From: Paenibacillus typhae
GTDB taxonomy: Bacteria > Bacillota > Bacilli > Paenibacillales > Paenibacillaceae
Assembly: GCF_900099765.1 (NCBI RefSeq)
Contig: NZ_FNDX01000033.1
Location: forward strand, 1 to 62,623
Direction: 5' to 3'
Length of the DNA: 62,623 nt
Of this stretch, positions 17,815 through 26,018 are shown in pieces. The notes beneath the pieces were generated by a model. It was not told where the DNA came from. It saw only the letters and a program-made list of their open reading frames with translations, and made no database searches. The translations under genes were made by a program, and so were the position numbers. Numbering within the stretch: position 1 is the first letter of the stretch; each line of letters opens with the position of its first letter.

Positions 17815-19569
17815 ATGGATAAGGATCTAAGCGCACAACTGGCACAGTGGCATGAAGAAGACGAGCATCAAAAAATAGTAGATACAATAAAAGAAATCCC
17901 TCCGGCGGAGCGCGGTTATGCAATCATCAGCAGCCTCGGGCGGGCATATAACAATTTAGGCCGGTATGAGGAGGGACTGGAGCAGTTTCAGCAGGTTGCG
18001 GCAGAAGGGGAAGAGGACCCGCTGTGGCATTTCCGCACCGGCTATTCCTATTACTATCTGGACCGGCATGAAGAGGCTGTGCAGGCGTTCAGTACGGCGA
18101 TTGCGCTTGATCCGGGCGATGAGCAGTCCGCTATGCTGCTGGACTGGAGCCGGCGGAAGCTGGAGCAGGAGCGGCTGATTGCGGCTAACCGGGAGCGCAG
18201 CAGGGCCGGAGAGCGCAAGGGTGAGCTTTTTGAAGGAATGGACCTGGCGTCCTTCTGGGATGACAGCGATTATGCGCTGGATGCTTATGTTCTGGCGCCG
18301 CCGGACGATGAGCTGATCGTCTCGGTGGAGGAAGAACTCGGCTACAAGCTGCCGGCTTCTTATATTACGCTGATGAAGCAGCATAACGGCGGTGTTCCGC
18401 ACAACACCTGTTTTCCAACCCTGGTGCCTACCTCATGGGCAGATGATCATGTCGCCATCACCGGGATTATGGGGATCGGGCGGGACAAATCCTATTCGCT
18501 GTGCGGCGATCTCGGCAGCCCGTTCATGATTGAAGAATGGGGTTATCCGGATATCGGAGTGGTTATCTGTGACTGTCCGTCCGCCGGGCATGATGTCATT
18601 ATGCTGGATTACCGCCACTGCGGAAAAGACGGGGAGCCTGAGGTCATTCATGTGGACCAGGAAGCCGATTACGAGATTACGTATCTGGCACCGGACTTTG
18701 AGACGTTTATCCGCGGGCTGGTGCATGAGGAGTTATACGATACATCTGCAGAGGACAGGGAAGAGGATCTGCGCAAGGTACAGGAGGGCGAATTCTCGCC
18801 TTTGCTTGCCGAGCTGTGCAGCAGACAGCCTGATCCGGACCAGCTGGAGACACAGATTAGGGCTGTATGTACCCGTGTAGTCCGTGAGAAGGGCTATTTC
18901 TCCTTCCATGCCGATGAGCTGTCGCTGCTGATGTACGATGTGCAGTTCTGGCTGTATACTGCAAGCTATCCGCAGCCAAGCCGGGACGAATATCTGGAGG
19001 CCTATCCGAAGATGATTGCCTTCGGCGGCGCGTTCGGGCAGGGCGGCTATGCTCCCGGGTTCATCAGCGACTGGCTCGACCGGCGGATCAAAGAGGGGCA
19101 GATAATGAAGTCGCATGGAAAGCTGGCCTTCACTGATGAGGCGCGGAGCCATGTGAAGGAACGGCTGGAGGCAGCTGCATTGGCGGCGGAGCAGCCGGAG
19201 GAGGATGCAGCGGGGACAGTGGATCCGGCGACGGCAGCGGAAGTCGCCCCCTTTAAGCTGATTGGCCAGGCTGACGGCGGGATGTCCGTCATTCTGGTTG
19301 TCGGCAGCTACAGGCAGGAGGTGTTTGCTGCGAGGGCCGACGAGGGCTTTGAGGGCAACGGATACGACTGGGCCTCACTTGCCGCAGTATTCCTTGAAGA
19401 GCAGATGCCGCAGCTGCAGGAGCAGATTCATTTTGACCCTGAAGCGGATATGTTCTGTGCCTATTCCTCAGACGGGGCGGCGCTGCAAGCCTTCATCACC
19501 GGATTTAAGCGGGCCTGCGAGAATGAGGAGCTGATCGGGGAACTGTTTTCCCGGGCGGAGCTGGATTAG
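17815..19569 (+). CDS. TPR - SMI1/KNR4 (SUKH) - Imm51-like fusion protein
   Basis: A 584-residue cytoplasmic protein built of modules. Residues 35-120 hold TPR-like repeats (LGRAYNNLGRYEEGLEQF; DRHEEAVQAFSTAIALDPGD). Residues 165-305 are a SUKH/SMI1-KNR4 domain (IVSVEEELGYKLPASYITLM, then a conserved W and GG region). A middle part of unknown family follows. The last ~95 residues (GGMSVILVVGSYRQEVFAAR ... FEGNGYDWASLAAVFLEEQM ... ACENEELIGELFSRAEL) match my memory of the Imm51 immunity domain. SUKH and Imm51 proteins neutralise secreted polymorphic toxins, so this looks like a multi-specific immunity protein without a toxin next to it. GGGAGG lies 13 nt before the ATG, a rather long spacing. 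Confidence 0.83.
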   Translation: MDKDLSAQLAQWHEEDEHQKIVDTIKEIPPAERGYAIISSLGRAYNNLGRYEEGLEQFQQVAAEGEEDPLWHFRTGYSYYYLDRHEEAVQAFSTAIALDPGDEQSAMLLDWSRRKLEQERLIAANRERSRAGERKGELFEGMDLASFWDDSDYALDAYVLAPPDDELIVSVEEELGYKLPASYITLMKQHNGGVPHNTCFPTLVPTSWADDHVAITGIMGIGRDKSYSLCGDLGSPFMIEEWGYPDIGVVICDCPSAGHDVIMLDYRHCGKDGEPEVIHVDQEADYEITYLAPDFETFIRGLVHEELYDTSAEDREEDLRKVQEGEFSPLLAELCSRQPDPDQLETQIRAVCTRVVREKGYFSFHADELSLLMYDVQFWLYTASYPQPSRDEYLEAYPKMIAFGGAFGQGGYAPGFISDWLDRRIKEGQIMKSHGKLAFTDEARSHVKERLEAAALAAEQPEEDAAGTVDPATAAEVAPFKLIGQADGGMSVILVVGSYRQEVFAARADEGFEGNGYDWASLAAVFLEEQMPQLQEQIHFDPEADMFCAYSSDGAALQAFITGFKRACENEELIGELFSRAELD

Positions 19570-19679
19570 AGACTGTCCTTATTCCTTGAGGACCGCGCGA
19601 AGTTTTGATTTTTTATTTGCTTCAAATTGTATATAATTATTTGATAACAGCCGATGAACCTTTTAATAGATTTCCTGAG

Positions 19680-19725
19680 TGGAGCCACGCGTCCTGCAGC
19701 CTTCAAAGCGGCCTGGCTCTTTTGG
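19680..19725 (+). promoter_or_regulatory. Possible leader hairpin upstream of mqo
   Basis: GAGCCA (19682-19687) can pair with TGGCTC (19714-19719) and is followed by TTTT, giving a terminator-like structure in the leader about 35 bp before the mqo start. It could be the terminator of the preceding gene or an attenuator. The stem has a bulge, so confidence is low. Confidence 0.35.
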
Positions 19726-19755
19726 CAAATTCAAAGAGATAAGGAAGGTTTTTTA

Positions 19756-21267
19756 ATGAGCAGCGAACACAAAAAAACAGACGTTATCTTGATTGGTGCA
19801 GGAGTCATGAGTGCGACTTTGGGAGCCCTGCTGAAAGAGCTGGCACCGGACTGGAACATTAAAGTGTTTGAGAAGCTTGCAGGCGCGGGAGAGGAGAGCT
19901 CCAACGAATGGAATAATGCGGGTACCGGTCACGCTGCACTCTGTGAGCTCAACTATACCTCCGAAAAGCCCGACGGGTCGGTCGACATCAGCAAAGCGGT
20001 CAAAATCAATGAACAGTTCCAGCTGTCCCGGCAATTCTGGTCTTATCTGGTGCAGCATAAGCTGATCCGCCGTCCGCAGGATTTCATTATGCCAATCCCC
20101 CATATGAGCTGGGTCGAGGGCGAGAAGAATGTGGCATTTCTGAACAAGCGATTTAAAGCGCTCTCACAAAATCCGCTGTTCCAGGGCATGGAGTACTCCG
20201 AGGACCCCCGGAAGCTGAAGGAGTGGGTTCCGCTGATGATGGAGGGCCGCACCTCGCAGGAGCCGGTTGCTGCCACGCGGATTACTTCGGGGACGGATGT
20301 TAACTTCGGCGCGCTGACCCGGCTGCTGTTCGACCATCTGCAGAGCCGGAAGGTTGAGGTTCACTACAGGCACGCCATTAAAGATATCAAGCGTACCGGG
20401 GACGGTTTATGGAAGGTTAAGGTGCACAATCTGAGCAGCGGGCAGACGGAATCCCATTCCGCCAAGTTTGTTTTTATCGGCGCGGGCGGCGGGAGCCTGT
20501 CTCTGCTGCAGAAGACCGGGATACCGGAATCCAGGCATATCGGAGGCTTCCCGGTGAGCGGGCTGTTCCTGGCCTGCGACAATCCGGAGGTTGTGGAGCG
20601 GCATCATGCCAAGGTGTACGGCAAAGCCAAGCTGGGCGCCCCGCCGATGTCGGTGCCGCATCTGGATACCCGCTACATCAACAACAAGAAGGCCCTGCTG
20701 TTCGGGCCGTTCGCCGGCTTCTCGCCGAAGTTCCTCAAGACCGGCTCGAATCTCGATCTGATCGGCTCGGTGAAGCCAAACAATCTGTTTACGATGCTGG
20801 CAGCCGGCGCCAAGGAAATGGCGCTGACCCGGTATCTGATCCAGCAGCTGATGCTCTCCTGCGAGCAGCGCATGAACGAGCTGCGCGAGTTCATTCCGAA
20901 CGCCAAAAGCGGTGACTGGAAGGTGGTCGTAGCCGGCCAGCGGGTGCAGGTCATCAAGGATACGCCTGACGGCAGGGGGACGCTGCAGTTCGGCACCGAG
21001 GTGGTCAGTGCCGCTGACGGCTCGGTAGCCGCCCTGCTCGGTGCGTCGCCGGGCGCATCCACGGCGGTTCACGTTATGCTGGAGGTGCTCAGCAAGTGCT
21101 TCCCGCAGCATATCAAGTCCTGGGAGCCGAAGATCAGGGAGATGATTCCTTCCTACGGCATCCCGCTGGCGTCCCGGCCGGAATTGCTGAAAGATATTAT
21201 GGCCTCGGTGAACCAGACCCTGGGGCTGGGTGAAGAGGAGCCGCAGAAGCAGGCTAATTTCAGATAA
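19756..21267 (+). CDS. mqo: Malate:quinone oxidoreductase
   Basis: A 503-residue FAD-dependent membrane-associated dehydrogenase that oxidises malate to oxaloacetate and passes electrons to the quinone pool. The dinucleotide-binding motif is DVILIGAGVMSATLGALLKE. The family block EESSNEWNNAGTGHAALCEL and the later FGPFAGFSPKFLKTGSNLDL and LGASPGASTAVHVMLEVL are typical of Mqo. Start at 19756: AAGGAAGG lies 7-8 nt upstream, and the open frame further upstream has no site. The gene is monocistronic with a strong terminator at 21276-21307. Confidence 0.97.
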   Translation: MSSEHKKTDVILIGAGVMSATLGALLKELAPDWNIKVFEKLAGAGEESSNEWNNAGTGHAALCELNYTSEKPDGSVDISKAVKINEQFQLSRQFWSYLVQHKLIRRPQDFIMPIPHMSWVEGEKNVAFLNKRFKALSQNPLFQGMEYSEDPRKLKEWVPLMMEGRTSQEPVAATRITSGTDVNFGALTRLLFDHLQSRKVEVHYRHAIKDIKRTGDGLWKVKVHNLSSGQTESHSAKFVFIGAGGGSLSLLQKTGIPESRHIGGFPVSGLFLACDNPEVVERHHAKVYGKAKLGAPPMSVPHLDTRYINNKKALLFGPFAGFSPKFLKTGSNLDLIGSVKPNNLFTMLAAGAKEMALTRYLIQQLMLSCEQRMNELREFIPNAKSGDWKVVVAGQRVQVIKDTPDGRGTLQFGTEVVSAADGSVAALLGASPGASTAVHVMLEVLSKCFPQHIKSWEPKIREMIPSYGIPLASRPELLKDIMASVNQTLGLGEEEPQKQANFR

Positions 21268-21275
21268 AATAGGTA

Positions 21276-21307
21276 AAGGCAGGCCCCGGTTCAGAGGGGC
21301 CTGCCTT
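21276..21307. terminator. Terminator after mqo
   Basis: AAGGCAGGCCCC pairs with GGGGCCTGCCTT around a short loop. The stem is perfect, the T tract is short. Confidence 0.85.
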
Positions 21308-21487
21308 ACTGCGTTTCTGGAGCTGTGTGCTGTGAGCTGTAAGCTGTGGCTGTGAAAAACGGATAAGGCCTGGGTTGCCGACTTGGGAGCGTCGTTAGCG
21401 GCCGCCTGAAAGCGTTTCGTAGAAAAGCTAGCATCGGAAGTATAGGCAGTCTGCAGATTTCAACCGCGGACAGCGGGAAGTAGACGG

Positions 21488-21680
21488 TTAGTTGGATTTT
21501 CGCCACTTAATTCTGGCGCTTCCCGTTATTTCCGGCGATTAGTTGGAAAAACGCCATCTAAATTGTGCAATTTACTGCTCCAGGAGCTATTTCGGCGCAA
21601 TTAAGTGGCGTTTTTCCAACTAGTTTGCGGGCAGCAGAGTTTACTGAAGAATTAGATCGCGAATTTCCACTTAGCTAAGC
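21488..21680. repeat. Intergenic repeat family 1 (about 25-bp units, direct and inverted)
   Basis: Inside a 440-bp gene-free stretch are at least four related units. TTAGTTGGATTTTCGCCACT begins at 21488 and TTAGTTGGAAAAACGCCATC at about 21540. An inverted copy, AATTAAGTGGCGTTTTTCCA followed by ACTAG, begins at about 21599, and a diverged copy (AATTAGATCGCGAATTTCCA) at about 21650. The direct and inverted copies can pair into a long hairpin. The same family occurs at 5930-6122 (20 of 22 bases shared with the first unit). Confidence 0.75.
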
Positions 21681-21746
21681 GTAACGCACACGTTATATCT
21701 GACAAACTGCAGATTTTCCGGAAGCTATGCGCCTCCGGGGAGCCCG

Positions 21747-22790
21747 CTATTCCTCATCCCGGTACCTGCTGCGGTATACTGCAGGCGTAAGATGCTCAAA
21801 CTTCTTAAAGGTCTTGATGAAATAGCCCGCATCGCAGAAGCCGAGAGCATCACTGATCCGGTTAACGGGCTGCTCCGTAGCCTTGAGCAGCTGTTTGGCC
21901 CATTCGATCTTCAGCCGCGGCGCGAACGCGGAATAGTTCTCGCCGGTTTCCCTGGTGAAGATCCGGCTGAAATAGCTTGGACTGATATGGCATTGTCTGG
22001 CCAGGTCGGCCAGGGTCAGATTTTTGTTCTTATGCTGGTAGAGATAATCAAAGGCCGGCTGCAGCAGCGGATTGGCGGCGCGGTACTGGCTCACGCTCAG
22101 CTCTTTGATTGAATGCTCGACCAGCGTGTTGGTTAGCTCGTTCTGTATCGCCTGCAGGCCGCCGACAGCCGGCACGGGAGAGGCGGCATAATCAACTGCC
22201 GGGCTCAGAGGCGCCTCGGGAAGCAGTGTTTTTTTGTACATTTGAATGGTGGCATTCTTGGTGATTGCTTCTTCAACTATATAATTGCAGAGGTGAAACA
22301 GCATGTTGGCAGTGGTCGAGACTTCGTCATAGGTCAATGTGGGCAGCGAGGCATATTCAGCTTCAAGTGCCTGAAATTTAAGCTCCGTATCGGCGCTCGG
22401 CGGCCGGGAGACGAGCTGCTCGAGCTGCTGCTGGTCCGAGTCACGAAGCCGGATCTGTCCGGCCATGACCGCTCCTATGTATTGATTGTCTATTATGATC
22501 GGCACGGCAATATCAATAATATTGAAGTGGCATTTGTAGATATAGGGGGCATTAAGCCGGACGGCTTCCAGGCCCCCTCTGGCATCGCATTTCTGGCAGA
22601 ACGGCGAGAGGACATCATCCTTTCTTACGCCCTGGCAGAAGGGCTGGCAATAGCTGTGCCTGCTGACCGGAATCCCTTTGTAATTAACCGTGATGATTGC
22701 CATCTTGGTAACCAGCGCGAGGGAGTCCTGAAGCACATGCCATTTCTCGAGGTCTATAATGTTTTCCAGCTTGAACAGCGGATTGCTCAT
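21747..22790 (-). CDS. PocR-domain AraC-family regulator of the glycerol module
   Basis: A 347-residue cytoplasmic regulator. Residues 10-175 form a PocR ligand-sensing domain with its cysteine-rich signature (HSYCQPFCQGVRKDD; PFCQKCDARGGLEAVR; YKCHFNIIDIAVPIIID). The C-terminal ~100 residues are an AraC DNA-binding domain (LTLADLARQCHISPSYFSRI; QPVNRISDALGFCDAGYFIK). PocR domains sense small diols or hydrocarbon derivatives in propanediol and glycerol pathways. It is transcribed divergently from glycerol dehydrogenase and DhaKL, so those are its probable targets. AGGAGGATC precedes the ATG. Confidence 0.93.
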   Translation of the reverse strand: MSNPLFKLENIIDLEKWHVLQDSLALVTKMAIITVNYKGIPVSRHSYCQPFCQGVRKDDVLSPFCQKCDARGGLEAVRLNAPYIYKCHFNIIDIAVPIIIDNQYIGAVMAGQIRLRDSDQQQLEQLVSRPPSADTELKFQALEAEYASLPTLTYDEVSTTANMLFHLCNYIVEEAITKNATIQMYKKTLLPEAPLSPAVDYAASPVPAVGGLQAIQNELTNTLVEHSIKELSVSQYRAANPLLQPAFDYLYQHKNKNLTLADLARQCHISPSYFSRIFTRETGENYSAFAPRLKIEWAKQLLKATEQPVNRISDALGFCDAGYFIKTFKKFEHLTPAVYRSRYRDEE

Positions 22791-22866
22791 GAGTGTAAGA
22801 TCCTCCTATCCGGTAACGAGTGCAAGATAATACTATTAACCAAGTATACAACAAGAAAACACAATG

Positions 22867-22880
22867 TGAAAACGCTTAAT
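22867..22880. promoter_or_regulatory. Catabolite-response element (cre) between the PocR regulator and gldA
   Basis: TGAAAACGCTTAAT matches 13 of 14 positions of the CcpA operator consensus TGWAARCGYTTWCW. It lies 77 bp upstream of the regulator and 142 bp upstream of gldA, so CcpA/HPr-Ser-P repression of the glycerol module is expected. Confidence 0.75.
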
Positions 22881-23021
22881 GTAGCAGGCAGAGTACAATG
22901 CTTAAAAAGAATGGGCAGACTATACTTGATTTAGATATGAAATAAGCGGATGCTTCCGAAGCCGTTTTTGCACGGGGATTCTCGGATAGTACAGCTCACC
23001 AGACTTTTAGGAGGAATTAAG

Positions 23022-24158
23022 ATGAGAAAAGCCTTTATCAGCCCGACCAAATATGTGCAGGGTGAAGATGAACTGCTTAACCTGGGTTATTTTGTACAGA
23101 CCTTCGGCCAGTCTGCTCTGCTGATCGCCCACCCGGATGATGTGAAGCGTGTGCAGGCCAAACTCGATTCCACAGCCGAAAAGTTTAAGATTACGCTCGT
23201 TGAGAGCAACTTCCGCGGCGAATGCTCGCGTGAGGAGGTTGCCCGCCTGAAGGAGCTGGCCCGTGAGCATTCCTGTGCCTGTACCATCGGACTCGGCGGA
23301 GGCAAGGCGATTGATACAGCCAAGTGTGTAGCTGAAGGCGAAGCGCTGATTATTGTGCCGACGATTGCGGCGACTGACGCACCGACAAGCCACTCGGCAG
23401 TTCTCTATACTCCGGACGGACAGTTTGATGATTATGCTTATTTTAAACAAAGCCCAAGTGTGGTTATGATTGATACAACAGTTATTGCCAATGCACCGAC
23501 CCGGTTTCTGGTGTCCGGGATGGGGGACGCGCTTTCGACTTATTTTGAAGCGAGAGCAACCGCAAGTTCCTACTCCAATGTCAACGCCGGCCTGCCGAGC
23601 GGTGTGCGTGAGGGCGTGTGCGGACCTGCAAAGGGAACCAATACGGCACTGATGATGGCTAAGTTCTGCTATGAGACCCTTTTAAAAGACGGATTACATG
23701 CGAAGGTGGCCAGTGACTGCAATCAGGTGACACCTGCGCTGGAAAATATCATTGAAGCCAACATTCTGCTGTCCGGACTGGGCTTTGAAAGCGGCGGTCT
23801 GGCGGCAGCCCATGCCATTCATAACGGCCTGACCTCGCTTGAGGGCACACATCACTACTATCACGGGGAAAAGGTAGCCTTCAGCACGATTGCCCAGCTG
23901 GTGCTTGAGAACGCGCCGGCCGAAGAGCTGAACGAGGTGATGGACTTCTGCCTGTCGGTCGGCCTGCCGGTCAGCCTTGCTGACATCGGAGTAGACAGCA
24001 TTTCGCAGGAAGAGCTGCTTGAAGTTGCGCAGAAGGCCTGCATTGCGGAGGAGTCGATCCATTCCATGCCGTTCCCTATTACCGTAGAGGCTGTAGCCGC
24101 AGCGATCCGGGTTGCCGACCAGCTCGGCCGGAACTACAAGCAGAGCAAGGGGGCATAA
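23022..24158 (+). CDS. gldA: Glycerol dehydrogenase
   Basis: A 378-residue iron-type/zinc-dependent alcohol dehydrogenase that oxidises glycerol to dihydroxyacetone with NAD. The NAD-binding motif is GLGGGKAIDTAKC (about residues 90-102). Metal ligands are visible as Asp169 in SGMGDALSTYF, the HAIHNG histidines near 264-267, and the histidine of HHYYHGEK near 281. Start at 23022 with GGAGGAATTAAG directly upstream; an in-frame extension upstream has no site. It is followed after one base by the dihydroxyacetone kinase gene (TAACATG), so the two steps are coupled. Confidence 0.97.
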   Translation: MRKAFISPTKYVQGEDELLNLGYFVQTFGQSALLIAHPDDVKRVQAKLDSTAEKFKITLVESNFRGECSREEVARLKELAREHSCACTIGLGGGKAIDTAKCVAEGEALIIVPTIAATDAPTSHSAVLYTPDGQFDDYAYFKQSPSVVMIDTTVIANAPTRFLVSGMGDALSTYFEARATASSYSNVNAGLPSGVREGVCGPAKGTNTALMMAKFCYETLLKDGLHAKVASDCNQVTPALENIIEANILLSGLGFESGGLAAAHAIHNGLTSLEGTHHYYHGEKVAFSTIAQLVLENAPAEELNEVMDFCLSVGLPVSLADIGVDSISQEELLEVAQKACIAEESIHSMPFPITVEAVAAAIRVADQLGRNYKQSKGA

Positions 24159-24159
24159 C

Positions 24160-25923
24160 ATGAAGAAAATTATCAACGCACCCGAGACGCTGGTACGGGA
24201 GATGTGCAGCGGGCTGGTGCTGGCCCACCCGTCCCTTGTTTTCAACAGTAAGCACAAGGTTATCCAGAAAAAGCAGCTGAACCCGGAGAAGGTAACGCTG
24301 ATCAGCGGGGGCGGAAGCGGACATGAGCCTGCCCATGCCGGCTTTGTCGGCAAAGGGATGCTGGATGCGGCGGTCTGCGGCGACATCTTTGCTTCACCGT
24401 CCCAGATTCAGGTGTACCAGGCTATCCGTTCTACGGCCGGGCAAAAGGGGACTCTCATGGTTATCAAAAATTACAGCGGCGATATGATGAACTTCAAGAA
24501 TGCCGCCTATCTGGCTGGCGAGGACGGCATAGAGGTCGATTATGTGAAGGTCGATGATGACATCGCTGTTGAAGACAGCCTGTATACCGTCGGCAAAAGA
24601 GGGGTAGCGGGCACAGTGCTGGTACACAAGATCGCTGGAGCGGCAGCCGAGCGCGGTTTGTCTCTGGCTGAGGTTAAGGCGGCGGCCGAGAAGGCAATCG
24701 CGAATATCCGCAGCATCGGCTTCGCCTTCACCTCCTGTACCGTTCCGGCCAAAGGCACGCCGACCTTCCAGCTGGAAGAGGGCGAGATGGAATACGGGGT
24801 CGGCATCCACGGGGAGCCCGGCATCCGCAGGGAGCCTGTAGTGAGTGCTGATGAGCTGGCGGCCAGAATGGTAAACGCGCTGCTGGAAAGCCTTTCGGTT
24901 GCTGGCGGGGCAGGATCACCTGAGGTTACCGTGCTGGTGAACGGCTTCGGGGCAACGCCGCTGCAGGAGTTGTACCTGCTCGGCAACTCGGTGATCCGTG
25001 AGCTGGATGCGAGAGGGGTTACCGTGCATAACGTGCTCGCCGGCAATTTCATGACGAGCATTGATATGGCCGGGGCCTCCCTGTCGCTGATGAAGCTGGA
25101 CGATCAGCTAAAAGAGCTGCTGGCCGACGAATGCCATACGCCTGCACTGGTGCTGCAGGGACCGTTCGAGCCGGTGCAGTACACCGAGGTGGTCCTGACG
25201 CCGGAAACGGAGCAGGAAGTATCCTTTAAGTGCGATACAGATGCTGCGTATGCCAAGGTTACAGGGGACACCTTTACGCTGAATAACATGGTATATGCCA
25301 TGGATAAAATGAGCGAGATCATCATAGAGAATGAGGTTCCGTTCTGTGAGCTGGACGCCCATGCCGGTGACGGCGACTTTGGAATGAGCGTGGCCAAAGG
25401 GTTCAAGCAGCTCAAAACCGAGTGGCCGGAGATTACGGCCAATCACGCAGCCGATCTGGGAAGCTTCCTGGATGCCTGCTCCCTCGTTATTATGGAGCAC
25501 TGCGGCGGCGCCTCCGGCCCGATCTGGGGCTCCGCCTTCCGGGCGGCCGGCAAATATGCCGGGGACCGGAAGGGATTGTCCATACAGGAGCTGGCCGAAA
25601 TGCTGGAGGCCGTGGTTAAAGGCATTCAGGATACAGGGGAGCGTGCCTTCGGCAGAGGGGCGGTTGTCGGCGACAAGACGCTGATTGATGCGCTGGTTCC
25701 TTATGCGCAGTCGTGGAAGGACAGCGCCGCGCAAGGCATTGACTTCGGCACTGCTTCAACCAAGGCGGCTGCGGCTGCTGTTGAGGGAGCACGGCAGACC
25801 GGGGAAATCGTTGCCCGGATGGGCAGAGCCGGTGCAGTCGGCGAACGCAGCATTGGGTATCCGGATGCCGGTGCTTATGCGCTGGGTGTGATTTTTACCG
25901 GGCTGGCGGAAGCGATGCAGTAA
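24160..25923 (+). CDS. ATP-dependent dihydroxyacetone kinase, DhaK-DhaL fusion
   Basis: A 587-residue single-chain kinase that phosphorylates dihydroxyacetone to DHAP. The DhaK half has ISGGGSGHEPAHAGFVGKGM (Gly50-His55 region) and the substrate-binding histidine His217 in YGVGIHGEPGIRRE. The DhaL half (from about residue 375) has the nucleotide-binding acidic motif DAHAGDGDFGMS, and HCGGASGPIWGSAFR. The fusion marks it as an ATP-using enzyme like the Citrobacter and yeast kinases, rather than the split PTS-dependent DhaKLM. With GldA it completes glycerol to DHAP. The gene ends in a strong bidirectional terminator. Confidence 0.96.
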   Translation: MKKIINAPETLVREMCSGLVLAHPSLVFNSKHKVIQKKQLNPEKVTLISGGGSGHEPAHAGFVGKGMLDAAVCGDIFASPSQIQVYQAIRSTAGQKGTLMVIKNYSGDMMNFKNAAYLAGEDGIEVDYVKVDDDIAVEDSLYTVGKRGVAGTVLVHKIAGAAAERGLSLAEVKAAAEKAIANIRSIGFAFTSCTVPAKGTPTFQLEEGEMEYGVGIHGEPGIRREPVVSADELAARMVNALLESLSVAGGAGSPEVTVLVNGFGATPLQELYLLGNSVIRELDARGVTVHNVLAGNFMTSIDMAGASLSLMKLDDQLKELLADECHTPALVLQGPFEPVQYTEVVLTPETEQEVSFKCDTDAAYAKVTGDTFTLNNMVYAMDKMSEIIIENEVPFCELDAHAGDGDFGMSVAKGFKQLKTEWPEITANHAADLGSFLDACSLVIMEHCGGASGPIWGSAFRAAGKYAGDRKGLSIQELAEMLEAVVKGIQDTGERAFGRGAVVGDKTLIDALVPYAQSWKDSAAQGIDFGTASTKAAAAAVEGARQTGEIVARMGRAGAVGERSIGYPDAGAYALGVIFTGLAEAMQ

Positions 25924-25950
25924 GGTGAAACGGCGGATTCGATTAATAAA

Positions 25951-25992
25951 AAGACCGTTCCCGGGAATACTCTTCCGGGAACGGTCTTCTTT
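25951..25992. terminator. Bidirectional terminator after the DhaKL gene
   Basis: AAGACCGTTCCCGG pairs perfectly with CCGGGAACGGTCTT, followed by CTTT and preceded by AAAA. It serves both DhaKL and the convergent diguanylate cyclase. Confidence 0.92.
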
Positions 25993-26018
25993 GCATTTCA
26001 GCCAGGAGCCGCCCTTGC

